Below, piece after piece: positions 9,426 to 18,618 of a stretch of 64,000 nt of DNA (its first letter is position 1; each line of letters begins with the position of its first letter). The stretch is taken from NCBI RefSeq assembly GCF_037977055.1, contig NZ_CP150274.1:806001-870000 (forward strand), given 5' to 3'. The position numbers and the translations under genes are program-made. The notes under the pieces were generated by a model, which saw nothing but the letters and a program-made list of their open reading frames with translations, had not been told where the DNA came from and did not search any database. The DNA is from Paenibacillus sp. FSL K6-1096. GTDB taxonomy: Bacteria > Bacillota > Bacilli > Paenibacillales > Paenibacillaceae.

Positions 9426-9558
9426 TCTTCCACTCCTCCCCCTCTTAACTAGATAAGATAGACCTATTCATAGCACAGATCGCCCCCTATTAACAAGTGA
9501 AAAGGCTATGATATGCTCAGAGCAAGAACATCAGAATGAACGCGGGGAGAGGATCGTT

Positions 9559-11805
9559 ATGCGGTGGGAAGGGCAATGGATCTGGCGGTCGAGGGAAGTT
9601 CAAATCAATGATTTTGCATATTTCCGGAAGGAATTTCAGCTTGCAGAACAGCCGGATTCAGCACAGTTATATATGTCCTGCCACCATTATGCGCACGTCT
9701 ATGTGAACGGCATCAGACTTGGCGGATATGGTACCCCGGCTCCAACGAATCCTCTCAAAAGAAAGCTGTATACCGTCCATGAAGTAGCCGGCTTATTACA
9801 TAGGGGAATGAACTGTATAACGGCTGATGCGCACTATCTGGGGGGAGATGCTCAGAACTCGGTCAATGGACTCCCCGGATTCCGGCTGGAATTGCACGGG
9901 CAGGCGGCCGGAGGCCATGGCTTCAAAGTGCTGTCGGACTCAAGTTGGCAAGTACTGGCCGACATGCCGCATCAGGCAGGCACCCCTTATCAGCAGGAAA
10001 GAAGAATCTCAGCGGTCGAGGCCTATGATGCCAGGAAGCTGGACCCGCTCTGGCGTTATGCAGGAGGGGAATTCCGCTCACTATGTACCTCCGCGCACCC
10101 CGCACTTATAAGCAATGACGCTTGGACCATGCAATTACAGACTATACCTGAGGGACAGATCGAAGAGGAGCTCCGGTTGACAAGCGTTGCAATGCTGCAG
10201 GAGCCAGACCAGTCTTCTTACATCCAAATCTTCGACGCCGGCAGAGTCGTCACCGGTTGGCCCCGCATCAGGCTGAGAGGGTACGCCGGAGCTGTGATCC
10301 GGATGCGCTATTCCGAGAATTTGGATGAGCAGGGCCGGGCCGGACATAATGTCGCCAATGAGGAGTCTGAGACCTATTATGATGAATACACGATGCGTGG
10401 GGATGAACTAGAGGACTGGCAGCCGGACTTCTCTTACAAGTCCTTCCGGTATGTTGAGCTGACCGGGTATCCCGATATTATTGACCCCGCTTCCGGGATT
10501 GTAGTCTGTTCAGCGCATACTGCTCTTCCTTACAGGGGGCATTACCGCTGTTCTAACGAGATGTTGAATCAGTTATATGCCGCCGCTGTCCGGACGCAAA
10601 AAAATAATATGCTGGGCCAATTGGTCGATTGTCCGCACCGGGAACAAGCGCAGTATTTGGCCGATACCGAATTGCAGGCGGAATTGCTGCTGTATAATTT
10701 CGATGCGGTTGATATGCTTGAGAAGACATTGTCTGACTTCGCCGACGCCCAGCTGGAAGACGGGACCTTCCCCTTCGTCGCGCCGACAACCTTCGAGCAC
10801 CCGTCGTTTCACATCCAGATTCCGGAGTGGGATTTGCATTACGCCACCTTGTTATGGAAATTATACCAAGCCACCGGAGAGTCTGGGCGAATTGCAGCCT
10901 ACTATGAACCGCTGACCCGGATGATCAGTTATTATCTTGGAACGATTGACTCGGCAATGGGACTGGTCCCTGTCGGTAAAGGCTGGCATATCAGTGACTG
11001 GCCGTACCCGGCAGTGGAGCATGAAGGCTTGTTCTTGACCGTCCAGCAAATCAAGTTCATTCAAGCTTTGGACATCGCGGGATACGCGGCTGCCCTGCTC
11101 GGCAAAAGCGAAGATCAGCAGAGATATGAACAGCAAGCCGCTGCGATGCGTAAACACCTGAATGCCCACCTTTATCTGCCGGAGTCAGGGGCTTACAAGG
11201 ACAGTATCGGTGCTTCCCAGGCGCATCAGGGAGTGAGCGCGCTTGCCCTTTTTGCCAATGTTGTTCCGTTAGAAGAGCGGGCACGCACATTAGCTTATGT
11301 CCGGAAGAAGGAATGGGAATGCAGCACGGTCCTAGCCCTGCCGCTAATCCGAACATTATTCGACAATGGCTGTGAAGCCGAAGCTTATGCCATACTGAGC
11401 CGGCGGGAATATCCCGGCTGGGGGTATATGATAGAGCAAGGTGCTTTGACGCTTTGGGAGGGCTGGCAGGATATAGAGAGTCATTCCCACGCCTGGAACG
11501 GTTATCCCGGCAGACTGCTGCAGGAATATATTGTGGGAATTCGCCCAGCGGCACCCGGATTCACTCAAGCAGTCATTCGTCCCTATCTGGCCGCTGATCT
11601 GGAATTTGCCGAGGCCGCCGTCTGGACGGTACAAGGCAATATACAGGTACGCTGGGAGAAGACGGCTTGCCGCAAGCTTCTTATAACCGCCCATCTCCCG
11701 GCAGGCATATCTGCAAGGCTGGAGCTGGTTTGTGGCAATCAATACATTGAACAGGCGCTTCATGCAGGCTTGAACGAACTGACTTTTGAAGGCATTCTGG
11801 AGTAA
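9559..11805 (+). CDS. GH78 alpha-L-rhamnosidase
   Basis: This 748-residue protein has no signal peptide, so it is probably intracellular. An N-terminal beta-sandwich (AQLYMSCHHYAHVYVNGIRLGG) and a second beta domain are followed by an (alpha/alpha)6 barrel with the GH78 signature DCPHREQAQYLADTEL, containing the conserved acidic residues. A C-terminal beta domain (IRPAAPGFTQAVIRP) closes it. The length fits the shorter GH78 group. ATG 9559 is preferred because GGGGAGAGG precedes it and MRWEGQWIW is a typical GH78 start; the open frame extends to 9508. It should remove terminal alpha-L-rhamnose from oligosaccharides or glycosides. The 3' end overlaps a small opposite-strand reading frame by 46 bases. 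Confidence 0.88.
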   Translation: MRWEGQWIWRSREVQINDFAYFRKEFQLAEQPDSAQLYMSCHHYAHVYVNGIRLGGYGTPAPTNPLKRKLYTVHEVAGLLHRGMNCITADAHYLGGDAQNSVNGLPGFRLELHGQAAGGHGFKVLSDSSWQVLADMPHQAGTPYQQERRISAVEAYDARKLDPLWRYAGGEFRSLCTSAHPALISNDAWTMQLQTIPEGQIEEELRLTSVAMLQEPDQSSYIQIFDAGRVVTGWPRIRLRGYAGAVIRMRYSENLDEQGRAGHNVANEESETYYDEYTMRGDELEDWQPDFSYKSFRYVELTGYPDIIDPASGIVVCSAHTALPYRGHYRCSNEMLNQLYAAAVRTQKNNMLGQLVDCPHREQAQYLADTELQAELLLYNFDAVDMLEKTLSDFADAQLEDGTFPFVAPTTFEHPSFHIQIPEWDLHYATLLWKLYQATGESGRIAAYYEPLTRMISYYLGTIDSAMGLVPVGKGWHISDWPYPAVEHEGLFLTVQQIKFIQALDIAGYAAALLGKSEDQQRYEQQAAAMRKHLNAHLYLPESGAYKDSIGASQAHQGVSALALFANVVPLEERARTLAYVRKKEWECSTVLALPLIRTLFDNGCEAEAYAILSRREYPGWGYMIEQGALTLWEGWQDIESHSHAWNGYPGRLLQEYIVGIRPAAPGFTQAVIRPYLAADLEFAEAAVWTVQGNIQVRWEKTACRKLLITAHLPAGISARLELVCGNQYIEQALHAGLNELTFEGILE

Positions 11806-11918
11806 AGGGCAAAGATAACGGCTGCGCTGATCAGGGCGAAGGCGAAAAAGACCATTACAGCATCTTTGGGATTAAATTCTTTTTTGGCTGATGGTCGAGT
11901 CTCAGTTGTACGATTCAT
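11760..11918 (-). CDS. Small single-span membrane protein downstream of MerR-type gene (tentative)
   Basis: From ATG 11918 this gives about 52 residues: a polar, charged N-terminus, one clear hydrophobic helix (AVMVFFAFALISAAVIFALY), and a short basic tail. A GTG at 11942 overlaps the stop of the MerR-type gene (GTGA) and would add eight residues, which would suggest translational coupling. Neither start has a strong ribosome binding site. It runs opposite to, and overlaps, the rhamnosidase 3' end. The well-formed transmembrane segment favours a real gene; the overlap and weak start count against it. Confidence 0.4.
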   Translation of the reverse strand: MNRTTETRPSAKKEFNPKDAVMVFFAFALISAAVIFALYSRMPSKVSSFKPA

Positions 11919-11938
11919 AGCAATAGCTTCTCTGCTTG

Positions 11939-12634
11939 TCACAGTAGCTTCATATATTTCATCACTTCTGCAATTCCCTCACATTGAAGCATTAGCCGGG
12001 TGTTCAGCTTCTCCAACGCGTACTGGAAGGACCGTTCGATCTCCTGATGATCCTGGGTGTCCAGAGTACTTAACAGACTCCTCATATTGTCTATGTAGTA
12101 GACGGTCTTCCGCAAGCTGCTGATCACGAGGATTTTGCGCAGCTCAGTGAGGGAGAACATCCGGAAGCCATTCTCCGGGTTGCGCTCTGAACGGATCAGG
12201 CCTTCGACCTCCCAGTGGCGGATTGCTGAGGTTCTCACGCCCGCTATGGCAGCGGCTTCTCCTATATTCATCGGCTCTTTCCATTTCGCATTAAGCGTAG
12301 TTGGGATAACCGTATGTCTTATCATGGTAAGGATGTCTTCCATACGCTTTTTCTCCAGATGAATCTGGTATTGCTGTTCATTGATCCGCCATAGCGCCTG
12401 TTCCGGCTGCCCCTGCTTCATGCTTCTCATCACTTCATAAGCAACAGGAATATCATAACCTTGTAACAGAACCCGGATCGTAGTAAAAGCCTGAACATGC
12501 ACCTCTCCATAATAACGGTGGTTGCTTGGCGTTCTCGGTACAACGGGGATCAGATCCTGTTCCTCATATCTTCTGAGGGTGGTGGTGCTCACCTGGAGCA
12601 TAGCGGCAATCTGGTTAGGGGTATATTTCTCCAT
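11939..12634 (-). CDS. Regulator with two MerR-type DNA-binding domains
   Basis: This 231-residue protein contains two MerR-like winged helix-turn-helix units. The first, at the N-terminus, is YTPNQIAAMLQVSTTTLRRYEEQDLIP followed by HRYY. The second begins near residue 115 with MNIGEAAAIAGVRTSAIRHWEVEGLI and FRMFSLTELRKI. Standard MerR proteins have a single unit and bind DNA as dimers. ATG 12634 follows AAGGAGG. The gene is divergent from an alpha/beta hydrolase gene and may control it. No metal-binding cysteine pattern or known ligand domain is visible, so the inducer is unknown. Confidence 0.8.
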   Translation of the reverse strand: MEKYTPNQIAAMLQVSTTTLRRYEEQDLIPVVPRTPSNHRYYGEVHVQAFTTIRVLLQGYDIPVAYEVMRSMKQGQPEQALWRINEQQYQIHLEKKRMEDILTMIRHTVIPTTLNAKWKEPMNIGEAAAIAGVRTSAIRHWEVEGLIRSERNPENGFRMFSLTELRKILVISSLRKTVYYIDNMRSLLSTLDTQDHQEIERSFQYALEKLNTRLMLQCEGIAEVMKYMKLL

Positions 12635-12784
12635 CTGACGAGCCCCTCCTTCAAGTGTAACCTTCAAGTGCTACGATAACATAACTTAGCGGTATTTCCT
12701 ATTCTATATAGGTTAGCGACGCTCAAGCCGGAAGATTGCATGAATGTTATATGCTTACCATATAACCATTTGAGGAGTGAGCAT

Positions 12785-13663
12785 ATGAATAAAATGATTA
12801 CACTACCAGACGGATCTCAGCTTAAGGCTGGCCTGACCGGACCTTCCGGCGCTCCAGTGCTGATGCTTCCAGTAGCCAAAGAATCTGTATACGGCCAGGA
12901 AGCAGATCACCTGCGGCTATGGGGCGTTGATCCTCAGCTCGGAGAACATTTCGTGGATGGGCTGCAAGACAAATTTCAGGTGCTGTATTTCGATTACGAG
13001 GGCCACCGTATGCACCATTCCAATCCGCTTGCTCTTACCGCTTCAAGTATCGCACAAGACCTGCTGACCACCGCTAATGAAATGAACGTTACCAGATTCA
13101 GCTATTACGGCTATTCCTGGCTGGCCCTGGCCGGACTTCAATTGGCAATCCGCACGGATCGGCTGGAGAGCCTGGTAATGGGTGGTTTTCCGCCTATGGA
13201 TGGTCCGTATGCTGAGATGCTGACCGTAACCAACCACACGTACCAGATGGCGCTAAGCCAACCGGCTCCCGCCGAACCTGCAGTACAGGAGGCCGATGCT
13301 CCTGAGACGGTCGATTGGGACAACATTCAGATCCAAATGGTCCCGGAGCAAATGAAGCAGTTCGTTACACTGTACGAGAGTCTGGCCGATTTCAAGGATC
13401 GTGATATTCAGCATCTGCTGGTGATGCCAAGGATGGCTTTTGCCGGGGAGCAGGACAAGATTGTATATGGAGACAACTTCGGAGGTGTAACGGTGGATAT
13501 CGCCGGTAGGCTTGTCGGACATCAGTCTGTTCTGGAACAGCTGGGATGGGATGTTGCCATTCTAAAGGGCAGCGGGATGGACCACACGAAAGCGATGCAG
13601 CCCGAGACCGTTCTGCCGGTACTGAAGCCTTGGCTGATCCGAAAATTACTCCGTGAGAGCTAA
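12785..13663 (+). CDS. Alpha/beta hydrolase-fold protein
   Basis: This 292-residue protein shows the alpha/beta hydrolase pattern: a strand-loop region with VLYFDYEGHRMH near residue 70 and a nucleophile elbow YGYSWLALAG near residue 118. The elbow reads G-Y-S-W-L rather than the strict GxSxG. A C-terminal GMDHTKAM could supply the catalytic His. ATG 12785 is chosen because GAGGAGTGA lies just upstream; the open frame extends to 12740. It is divergent from the double-MerR regulator. The substrate cannot be told from the sequence. Confidence 0.7.
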   Translation: MNKMITLPDGSQLKAGLTGPSGAPVLMLPVAKESVYGQEADHLRLWGVDPQLGEHFVDGLQDKFQVLYFDYEGHRMHHSNPLALTASSIAQDLLTTANEMNVTRFSYYGYSWLALAGLQLAIRTDRLESLVMGGFPPMDGPYAEMLTVTNHTYQMALSQPAPAEPAVQEADAPETVDWDNIQIQMVPEQMKQFVTLYESLADFKDRDIQHLLVMPRMAFAGEQDKIVYGDNFGGVTVDIAGRLVGHQSVLEQLGWDVAILKGSGMDHTKAMQPETVLPVLKPWLIRKLLRES

Positions 13664-13693
13664 GCCATCCGGGCGCCGCCTCTTCCGCGCCAA

Positions 13694-13729
13694 GAAGCTC
13701 CCGTGAACGTTGAGCGTCACAGGAGCTTT
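13694..13729. terminator. Terminator hairpin between convergent genes
   Basis: An AAGCTCC-x-GTGA arm pairs with TCAC-x-GGAGCTT around a short loop, and T-rich sequence follows on the plus strand. It lies between the alpha/beta hydrolase gene and the convergent GH5 gene and could end both transcripts. Confidence 0.6.
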
Positions 13730-13760
13730 CTTGATCTTTTGCAGACGATGACGGAAAAAG

Positions 13761-14987
13761 CTATTGCATCCCCTGCATAATGGCATTGATAATGCCTTGC
13801 TGGGTGACGGTGTTGTTATAACGGTTGAACAGGGCGAAGCCGTGCTGGCCGTTATAGCCATTGTCCCAATAGACCGGGACGGCCTTGTACTGCTTGGCGG
13901 TTGCAGTGACGGCTTTGGCATAGGCGGCGCGGTAGGTGTTGCTGCTTGAATCGTAGACGGATTTGTCAATCGAACCGAATTCTCCGATCACCACCGGGTA
14001 GCCTTGGGTCGTGAATTTATTGTACATGGATTGAAGCTGGGAGTTTAGGTAATCCTCCTGCCCCCAGGTCGATTTCTTGGCAGGGTTCGTCGCTGACGCC
14101 CCCCACTGCGTAATATTGCCGGACTCCTCGCCTGCGAAATCCCAGGGGGAATAGTAGTGGGCGGAGATCATGATTCTTTTTTCCGAGCTGGGGATGGTTG
14201 AGGATCTGTAGGTGTCGGTTGGGAGTACGAACCCGTAATTGCCCGCCGTATAATCGATATTCGTATTCCAGCCCGGAACCAGCAGCCATCTGGCGTTATT
14301 GTTGCCCCCTGTCTGTCTGACCGTATCGACGAAGATCTGATTATAAGCATTCAGGTTGGCGTAGTAAGCAGGATTCGGGTTGCTGTAGTTCCCGTCAAAT
14401 ACCTCATTCATCGATTCCAAAATCAGCCGCTCGCCATAATTAGCGAACTTATTCGCAATCTGCTGCCACACCTTCTGATACTTCTGCTTAATGGCTGTCT
14501 GATTGCCGCTATTGACCAACAGCCAGCTGCCCTGCACGGAATTGTATCCGTCCCCGTGAATATTAATGATGACATACAAGCCTTCATTGTAGGCATAATC
14601 TACGACTGTCTTGATACGGTCCAGCCAGGCTGAATTGATCGTATAGCCGGGGGCGCTCCCGATATAATTCAGGTAAGAGACCGGGATGCGGATCGTTTTG
14701 AAGCCTGCTGCTTTGACCTTCTGGATCAGTCCAGGTGTAATGGCCGGGTTATTCCAGGCGGTCTCGCTGGGTATCCCGTTCACTGAAGCCTCCAGCTGAT
14801 TGCCCAGATTCCATCCGGCCCCCATCTCGCTGACAATCTGTGAAGCCTGCAGGGATCTGAAGTCCGAAGTCAGCGCAGCTGACGCCTCTGCCGCAGAGGC
14901 ACGGGAACCCGAGCTGCCAAGCAGGGTAGAAGCCAGTAATACTAGAGCTAGGCTGTAGGCTCCGTATTTTTTGATTTTGGTTAGCAT
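13761..14987 (-). CDS. Secreted GH5 endoglucanase (cellulase)
   Basis: This 408-residue protein has a Sec signal peptide (about 1-33, ending ...SRASAAEA) and a single GH5 TIM barrel. GH5 hallmarks are visible: MGAGWNLGNQLEA, the acid/base in ESMNEV (E195), HYYSPWDF, and the nucleophile in VVIGEFGS (E336). No carbohydrate-binding module is attached. The expected reaction is endo-hydrolysis of beta-1,4-glucan or a related mixed-linkage or xyloglucan chain; the exact specificity cannot be fixed by eye. It lies in a cluster with a GH26 mannanase, consistent with plant cell wall attack. Confidence 0.88.
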   Translation of the reverse strand: MLTKIKKYGAYSLALVLLASTLLGSSGSRASAAEASAALTSDFRSLQASQIVSEMGAGWNLGNQLEASVNGIPSETAWNNPAITPGLIQKVKAAGFKTIRIPVSYLNYIGSAPGYTINSAWLDRIKTVVDYAYNEGLYVIINIHGDGYNSVQGSWLLVNSGNQTAIKQKYQKVWQQIANKFANYGERLILESMNEVFDGNYSNPNPAYYANLNAYNQIFVDTVRQTGGNNNARWLLVPGWNTNIDYTAGNYGFVLPTDTYRSSTIPSSEKRIMISAHYYSPWDFAGEESGNITQWGASATNPAKKSTWGQEDYLNSQLQSMYNKFTTQGYPVVIGEFGSIDKSVYDSSSNTYRAAYAKAVTATAKQYKAVPVYWDNGYNGQHGFALFNRYNNTVTQQGIINAIMQGMQ

Positions 14988-14988
14988 G

Positions 14989-15474
14989 TTAGAACCTCCG
15001 TTCCTTAGAATGAATTCTAACGATCAGACAAGACACAAGCATTGCTATGGAAATCCCGAAAATCAGAATGTATCCATTATAAAATAGTGTATTTGTATAC
15101 TGGTTAATCAAGCCGAAACGAAAAACTACGGAATCCTTATCATTTGTAAAACCGTTTAGGTTTTGTGCTAATGCACTAATTTTGTTTAATTCACCAAATA
15201 TCGTGAGCACCAAAGTGAGTGTTGCAATAGATGGAATAACTATCTTTGTCATGGTTGGAGACAGCTTTCTTAGATGTTCAATAGATTTCACAACCAAGTG
15301 TATTAGGAAAATGGTAAACAATATCAGGCTAAGGATCAAAATTAATATTCCGGGATTCCCGTTACCTGATATCCCTTTTCCAGCTCTATATTTAATAGTA
15401 GTAATATCGACCGCAAAAATACAAAGTACATTTAACAACAGCAGAATTATTGTTGACCCATACCTTCTTTTCAA
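14989..15474 (-). CDS. AT-rich four-helix membrane protein, unknown
   Basis: This is a 161-residue protein with four predicted membrane helices (about 7-25, 45-67, 78-98 and 128-150) and a basic C-terminus. TTG 15474 is preferred because GGAGGT lies six bases upstream; the open frame continues to 15555 without a better site. The gene is markedly more AT-rich than the flanking glycoside hydrolase genes and starts one base from the GH5 start region. I do not recognise the family. It may be a recent acquisition or a small membrane accessory protein. Confidence 0.6.
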   Translation of the reverse strand: MKRRYGSTIILLLLNVLCIFAVDITTIKYRAGKGISGNGNPGILILILSLILFTIFLIHLVVKSIEHLRKLSPTMTKIVIPSIATLTLVLTIFGELNKISALAQNLNGFTNDKDSVVFRFGLINQYTNTLFYNGYILIFGISIAMLVSCLIVRIHSKERRF

Positions 15475-15565
15475 AAGAACACCTCCGGTATAATGTATTC
15501 CCCGCCAAATAACATAAATTTTATTACTTAGCGGAGAATGGGTCAACAACTGCATTTAAGGGCGC

Positions 15566-17869
15566 TTAAGGCTCTATCCCCCACACTAACTGCCCGTTCA
15601 CATATCCCGTAATCTGCTCGCGATCGGCGAACTGGGTGCTGGTGGAGTTGAAGGAGTAGTCGTTAGACTGATTGTAATTGGACCAGTCCTGTTTGGAGAA
15701 GCGGGTCTGAATGTCAGCGCTCTGGCCCGGATTCAGAGTCCCGGCAGCACTGGTGAAGCCAAGCTCCAGCACATAATCGGCCCCGGTCACCGGGGTATCC
15801 AGCTTCACGAAGGTTCCGGTCACGTTCGCGCTGCCGATGCTGGCCCAGTCGGTCCAGAAGCTCTGCTGCTTCTCGCCGTCAATCGTATAATAATACCGGA
15901 GCTTCACATCGCTGAGCCGGATGGGCGAATCCCCTGTGTTCACAACTCTGAATTTGGGGGCTATTCCGTTGGTCGAGGCGCTGGTAATGCCGTTGTACGC
16001 CTGGATGGTCAGCTCTCCTGACGGCGCGGGGATACTGCTGTCCGTTACATTAATAGTGAGAACCGCATTACTCCCTCCACTGAATTGAAAAGTGATCTTC
16101 TGCTGGCCGGGTGCAAGCGTAGCAAGATAAGCTTGAGATAAGACCACAGCCGTGCCGGTTGCCGTATAATCCTGGCCGGACACAAGCGTGTAAGCTCCAT
16201 TCTTCAGGCCTGTCAGCTGGTGCCCGTTCAGGGTAAGGGCTACGGTGATATCCTGGGCAGGATTCGCCCCTAAGTCAAAATCTGCGTACACAGGTGATAT
16301 GACTGCACTGGGATTCGGCTGGTTCCCGTTCAGATCGGGCAGCTCGTCCAATGTAATGACGTAATCACTCTGGTACAAAGCGGTCAGCGTAGCCGGGAAA
16401 TTATAGGCTGTACTCATCAGGTACTCTCCGTACCAAGGCAGGAAGTAGAGCCAGCCCGCCCGCTCCTCAGTCAGATTCTGCACGCTTGGCACGGTGTCGT
16501 TCTCGGTCATGGCTACCATTTTCTTGCCGCCGGTTAGATCTACAAGCTGATAGAATGTCGAGGTAATGGCATCCTCATTCGGTACGCCGGACAAGCCGTC
16601 ATAGCGGTTGTAGATGGTATTATATTTGTCGTAGCCGACAATATCCACCTTATCGTCACCGGGATACCAGGCGGGAGAAGTGCTGTACACATAGCTGTTG
16701 TAGGTCCAGATCAGGTTATGCAGCCCGTAGGTCTCTGTAAGCTCGGTGTAGAGCTGATCCCAGAGCTGCTTGTACACCTCAGCGCCAGCCGAAGCCCACC
16801 AGAACCAGGCCCCTTCCCCGTTCAGACCGCCGTTGCCCTCGGCCTCATGGTAAGGACGGAAGATCACAGGCACGTTATTCTCCTGTAAAATCTGCAATTG
16901 CTCCGCCAGATCCTGGGTCGCCAGTTGCAGATACTGGTACTCTTTGGTCCCCGGAATTACAGCATTTGCGGTATTGAAGTTGGTCTCGGTCGGCTTGTAG
17001 GTCGCTTCCTTCCAATCCACAAATTCCCCGAGCTGGTAATTCGTGAAGTCACGCGGGACCGTGAGATGCCAGCTGTTGGTGGCAATGCCGCCCTTATTGT
17101 TGACCCAATCGATCATGCGGGCCGTAGTGCCGTCCTCCCAGCCGTACAGCGGATTGTAGTTCATCAGGTCGAACCCGCGGACAGCCGGATATTTGCCGGT
17201 CAGATTGTGAATCCAGTCGAACTCCAGCTCGGAATTCCCGTCATTGCCCCCGCCGTAGATCTCCTGCTGCCCCGAGAGGATATGCTTGCCGTACACCTGG
17301 GTCAGATAATTCATCAGGAGCTGAGTTTCCGGCGTGGCCTGGGCATCCGAGAGAACAGGCTGCACAATCAGCGGATCAAGCTGGGCATGATCTACCGTAA
17401 ATGCGTCAAAGTAAGCAAAGCCCCAGCCTGCCTTCAGCTGAATCGTGTTGCTGCCCTGAGTCAGCTTGTGATAGCCGAAGCTGTAATCCGACCACGCGGT
17501 CGTATAGGGCAGCATGAAATTGCCTTTGTTCACCCCATTGACGCTTAAGGACTGCTGTCTGCCCTCTGCGCTAAGCTCCTGCATATAACGGGTGGAGATC
17601 GTATACATGCCGGTTTCCGGGACTGTTACGTCGAAAGTAATCGTGCCGGAGCTCTGCATCCACACAAAACCGCTCCCCGAATAGCCGGGCTTCGGCGTTC
17701 CATAAATCTGGGTGACCACTTGCAGATCTGGAGTGAGCTGGGCATCCTCGCCTTCGATGGTGAACAGTGCCGGATCAGCGTGAGCGGTACGCGGTGGTGC
17801 TGCCAAGCCACCAAGCAGCAGCGTACAAGCGAGCAGCATAGTTCCTGTTCTTTTGAGCCATTTCTTCAT
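15566..17869 (-). CDS. Modular GH26 beta-mannanase (CBM35-GH26-X2-CBM3)
   Basis: This is a 767-residue secreted enzyme. After the signal peptide (about 1-31) come a CBM35-like module (about 34-160), a GH26 catalytic domain (about 175-500), an X2/Ig-like linker module (about 522-610, YADFDLGANPAQDITVALTLNG), and a C-terminal CBM3 (about 618-767). GH26 features are RPYHEAEG with acid/base E342, the aromatic WFWW segment, and MTEND with nucleophile E456. It should hydrolyse mannan or glucomannan outside the cell while binding mannan and cellulose. GGGGAGGAAAG precedes the ATG. The layout resembles modular mannanases of Paenibacillus and related cellulolytic Firmicutes. Confidence 0.9.
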   Translation of the reverse strand: MKKWLKRTGTMLLACTLLLGGLAAPPRTAHADPALFTIEGEDAQLTPDLQVVTQIYGTPKPGYSGSGFVWMQSSGTITFDVTVPETGMYTISTRYMQELSAEGRQQSLSVNGVNKGNFMLPYTTAWSDYSFGYHKLTQGSNTIQLKAGWGFAYFDAFTVDHAQLDPLIVQPVLSDAQATPETQLLMNYLTQVYGKHILSGQQEIYGGGNDGNSELEFDWIHNLTGKYPAVRGFDLMNYNPLYGWEDGTTARMIDWVNNKGGIATNSWHLTVPRDFTNYQLGEFVDWKEATYKPTETNFNTANAVIPGTKEYQYLQLATQDLAEQLQILQENNVPVIFRPYHEAEGNGGLNGEGAWFWWASAGAEVYKQLWDQLYTELTETYGLHNLIWTYNSYVYSTSPAWYPGDDKVDIVGYDKYNTIYNRYDGLSGVPNEDAITSTFYQLVDLTGGKKMVAMTENDTVPSVQNLTEERAGWLYFLPWYGEYLMSTAYNFPATLTALYQSDYVITLDELPDLNGNQPNPSAVISPVYADFDLGANPAQDITVALTLNGHQLTGLKNGAYTLVSGQDYTATGTAVVLSQAYLATLAPGQQKITFQFSGGSNAVLTINVTDSSIPAPSGELTIQAYNGITSASTNGIAPKFRVVNTGDSPIRLSDVKLRYYYTIDGEKQQSFWTDWASIGSANVTGTFVKLDTPVTGADYVLELGFTSAAGTLNPGQSADIQTRFSKQDWSNYNQSNDYSFNSTSTQFADREQITGYVNGQLVWGIEP

Positions 17870-18015
17870 TTTCTTCTTTCCTCCCCATGAACAAAATGGA
17901 AAAACCTTGTTTAACCTATCAGATCATGGTTGCGCTTTCATAGCAAAGATAGCACGTATTCCATAATTTGTAAACTATCTGTGGGTTTTACATTGCCAAA
18001 ATATTAATAGGTGAT

Positions 18016-18044
18016 TTAACACAGTTTTCACAATTCATTATATA
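18016..18044 (+). promoter_or_regulatory. Candidate sigma-A promoter for the ubiquitin-like/adenylation operon
   Basis: TTAACA (18016-18021) and TATATA (18039-18044) are separated by 17 bp in an AT-rich region. The site lies 90 bases upstream of the first gene of the nine-gene plus-strand operon. Confidence 0.45.
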
Positions 18045-18132
18045 CGCACAACTAGAAGTGGTTTATAATCCAACAATAGATGGAATTTATTTCTTTTCTT
18101 TTATTTTTCTTCATAATAAGAGGAGTGATTGG

Positions 18133-18606
18133 ATGGGTGTTAAGGAAGTCGTGTTGGATCGCACTTTAGTACGACAATTTGTTAATGAGGTAAAAGCACA
18201 ATTCCCCAAGAAAGCATTCGGATTTTTTTTGTCTGACACAATGTCCGGGCCTCCGACGGAATACATCATTATGCAAGAGGATCAAAGAGACAATATGATG
18301 GATAAATTCTACGACTACGGCAATTATTATCTGGATCACAAGGATGCGGGCTTCCTAACCTCTCCCGAAGAAACGCTTCGTGTTGAGAAATATATCAGGA
18401 CGAATCATTTGTTTAAAGTCGGCGTCTTCCACAGCCACCAGCGCCACCCGGCCATTCTCGCCAAAGTTGATGTGGATTTGCATCCTTCCCCGGAAGTATG
18501 GCATCTGCTTATTTCTCTTAGAACCCTTGAATATCCGCAGATTCGTATTTTCTCAGTGAGTTCTGCCAAGCGGGTAGGCGAGATTGATATCCAATATACA
18601 TTATAA
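18133..18606 (+). CDS. JAMM/MPN-like metalloprotease fold protein with incomplete active site
   Basis: This 157-residue protein has the MPN core. VGVFHSHQRHP contains the two zinc-ligand histidines H100 and H102, and Asp113 falls where the third ligand is expected. In canonical JAMM enzymes the motif is HxHx7Sx2D with a catalytic Glu near the N-terminus. Here the Ser position is Ala110, and the usual Glu in the ...E-x-C-G-x-L strand appears to be Lys27 (FPKKAFGFFL). Zinc binding may be kept while normal isopeptidase chemistry is altered. ATG 18133 has AAGAGGAG upstream. In thioquinolobactin- and CysO-type pathways such proteins trim or release ubiquitin-like carriers. The carrier and E1 genes here lie two and three genes downstream. 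Confidence 0.7.
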   Translation: MGVKEVVLDRTLVRQFVNEVKAQFPKKAFGFFLSDTMSGPPTEYIIMQEDQRDNMMDKFYDYGNYYLDHKDAGFLTSPEETLRVEKYIRTNHLFKVGVFHSHQRHPAILAKVDVDLHPSPEVWHLLISLRTLEYPQIRIFSVSSAKRVGEIDIQYTL

Positions 18607-18618
18607 GGGGATAGAAAC

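Noticed and set aside
9426-9558. Rhamnose-type operator between the AraC and GH78 genes
   Set aside because: A TATGAT-like -10 is present but no clear -35 or phased repeats were found by eye.
12660-12784. MerR-type elongated-spacer promoter between the regulator and hydrolase genes
   Set aside because: The region is AT-rich with partial dyads, but I could not define a convincing -35/-10 pair with a 19-20 bp spacer.
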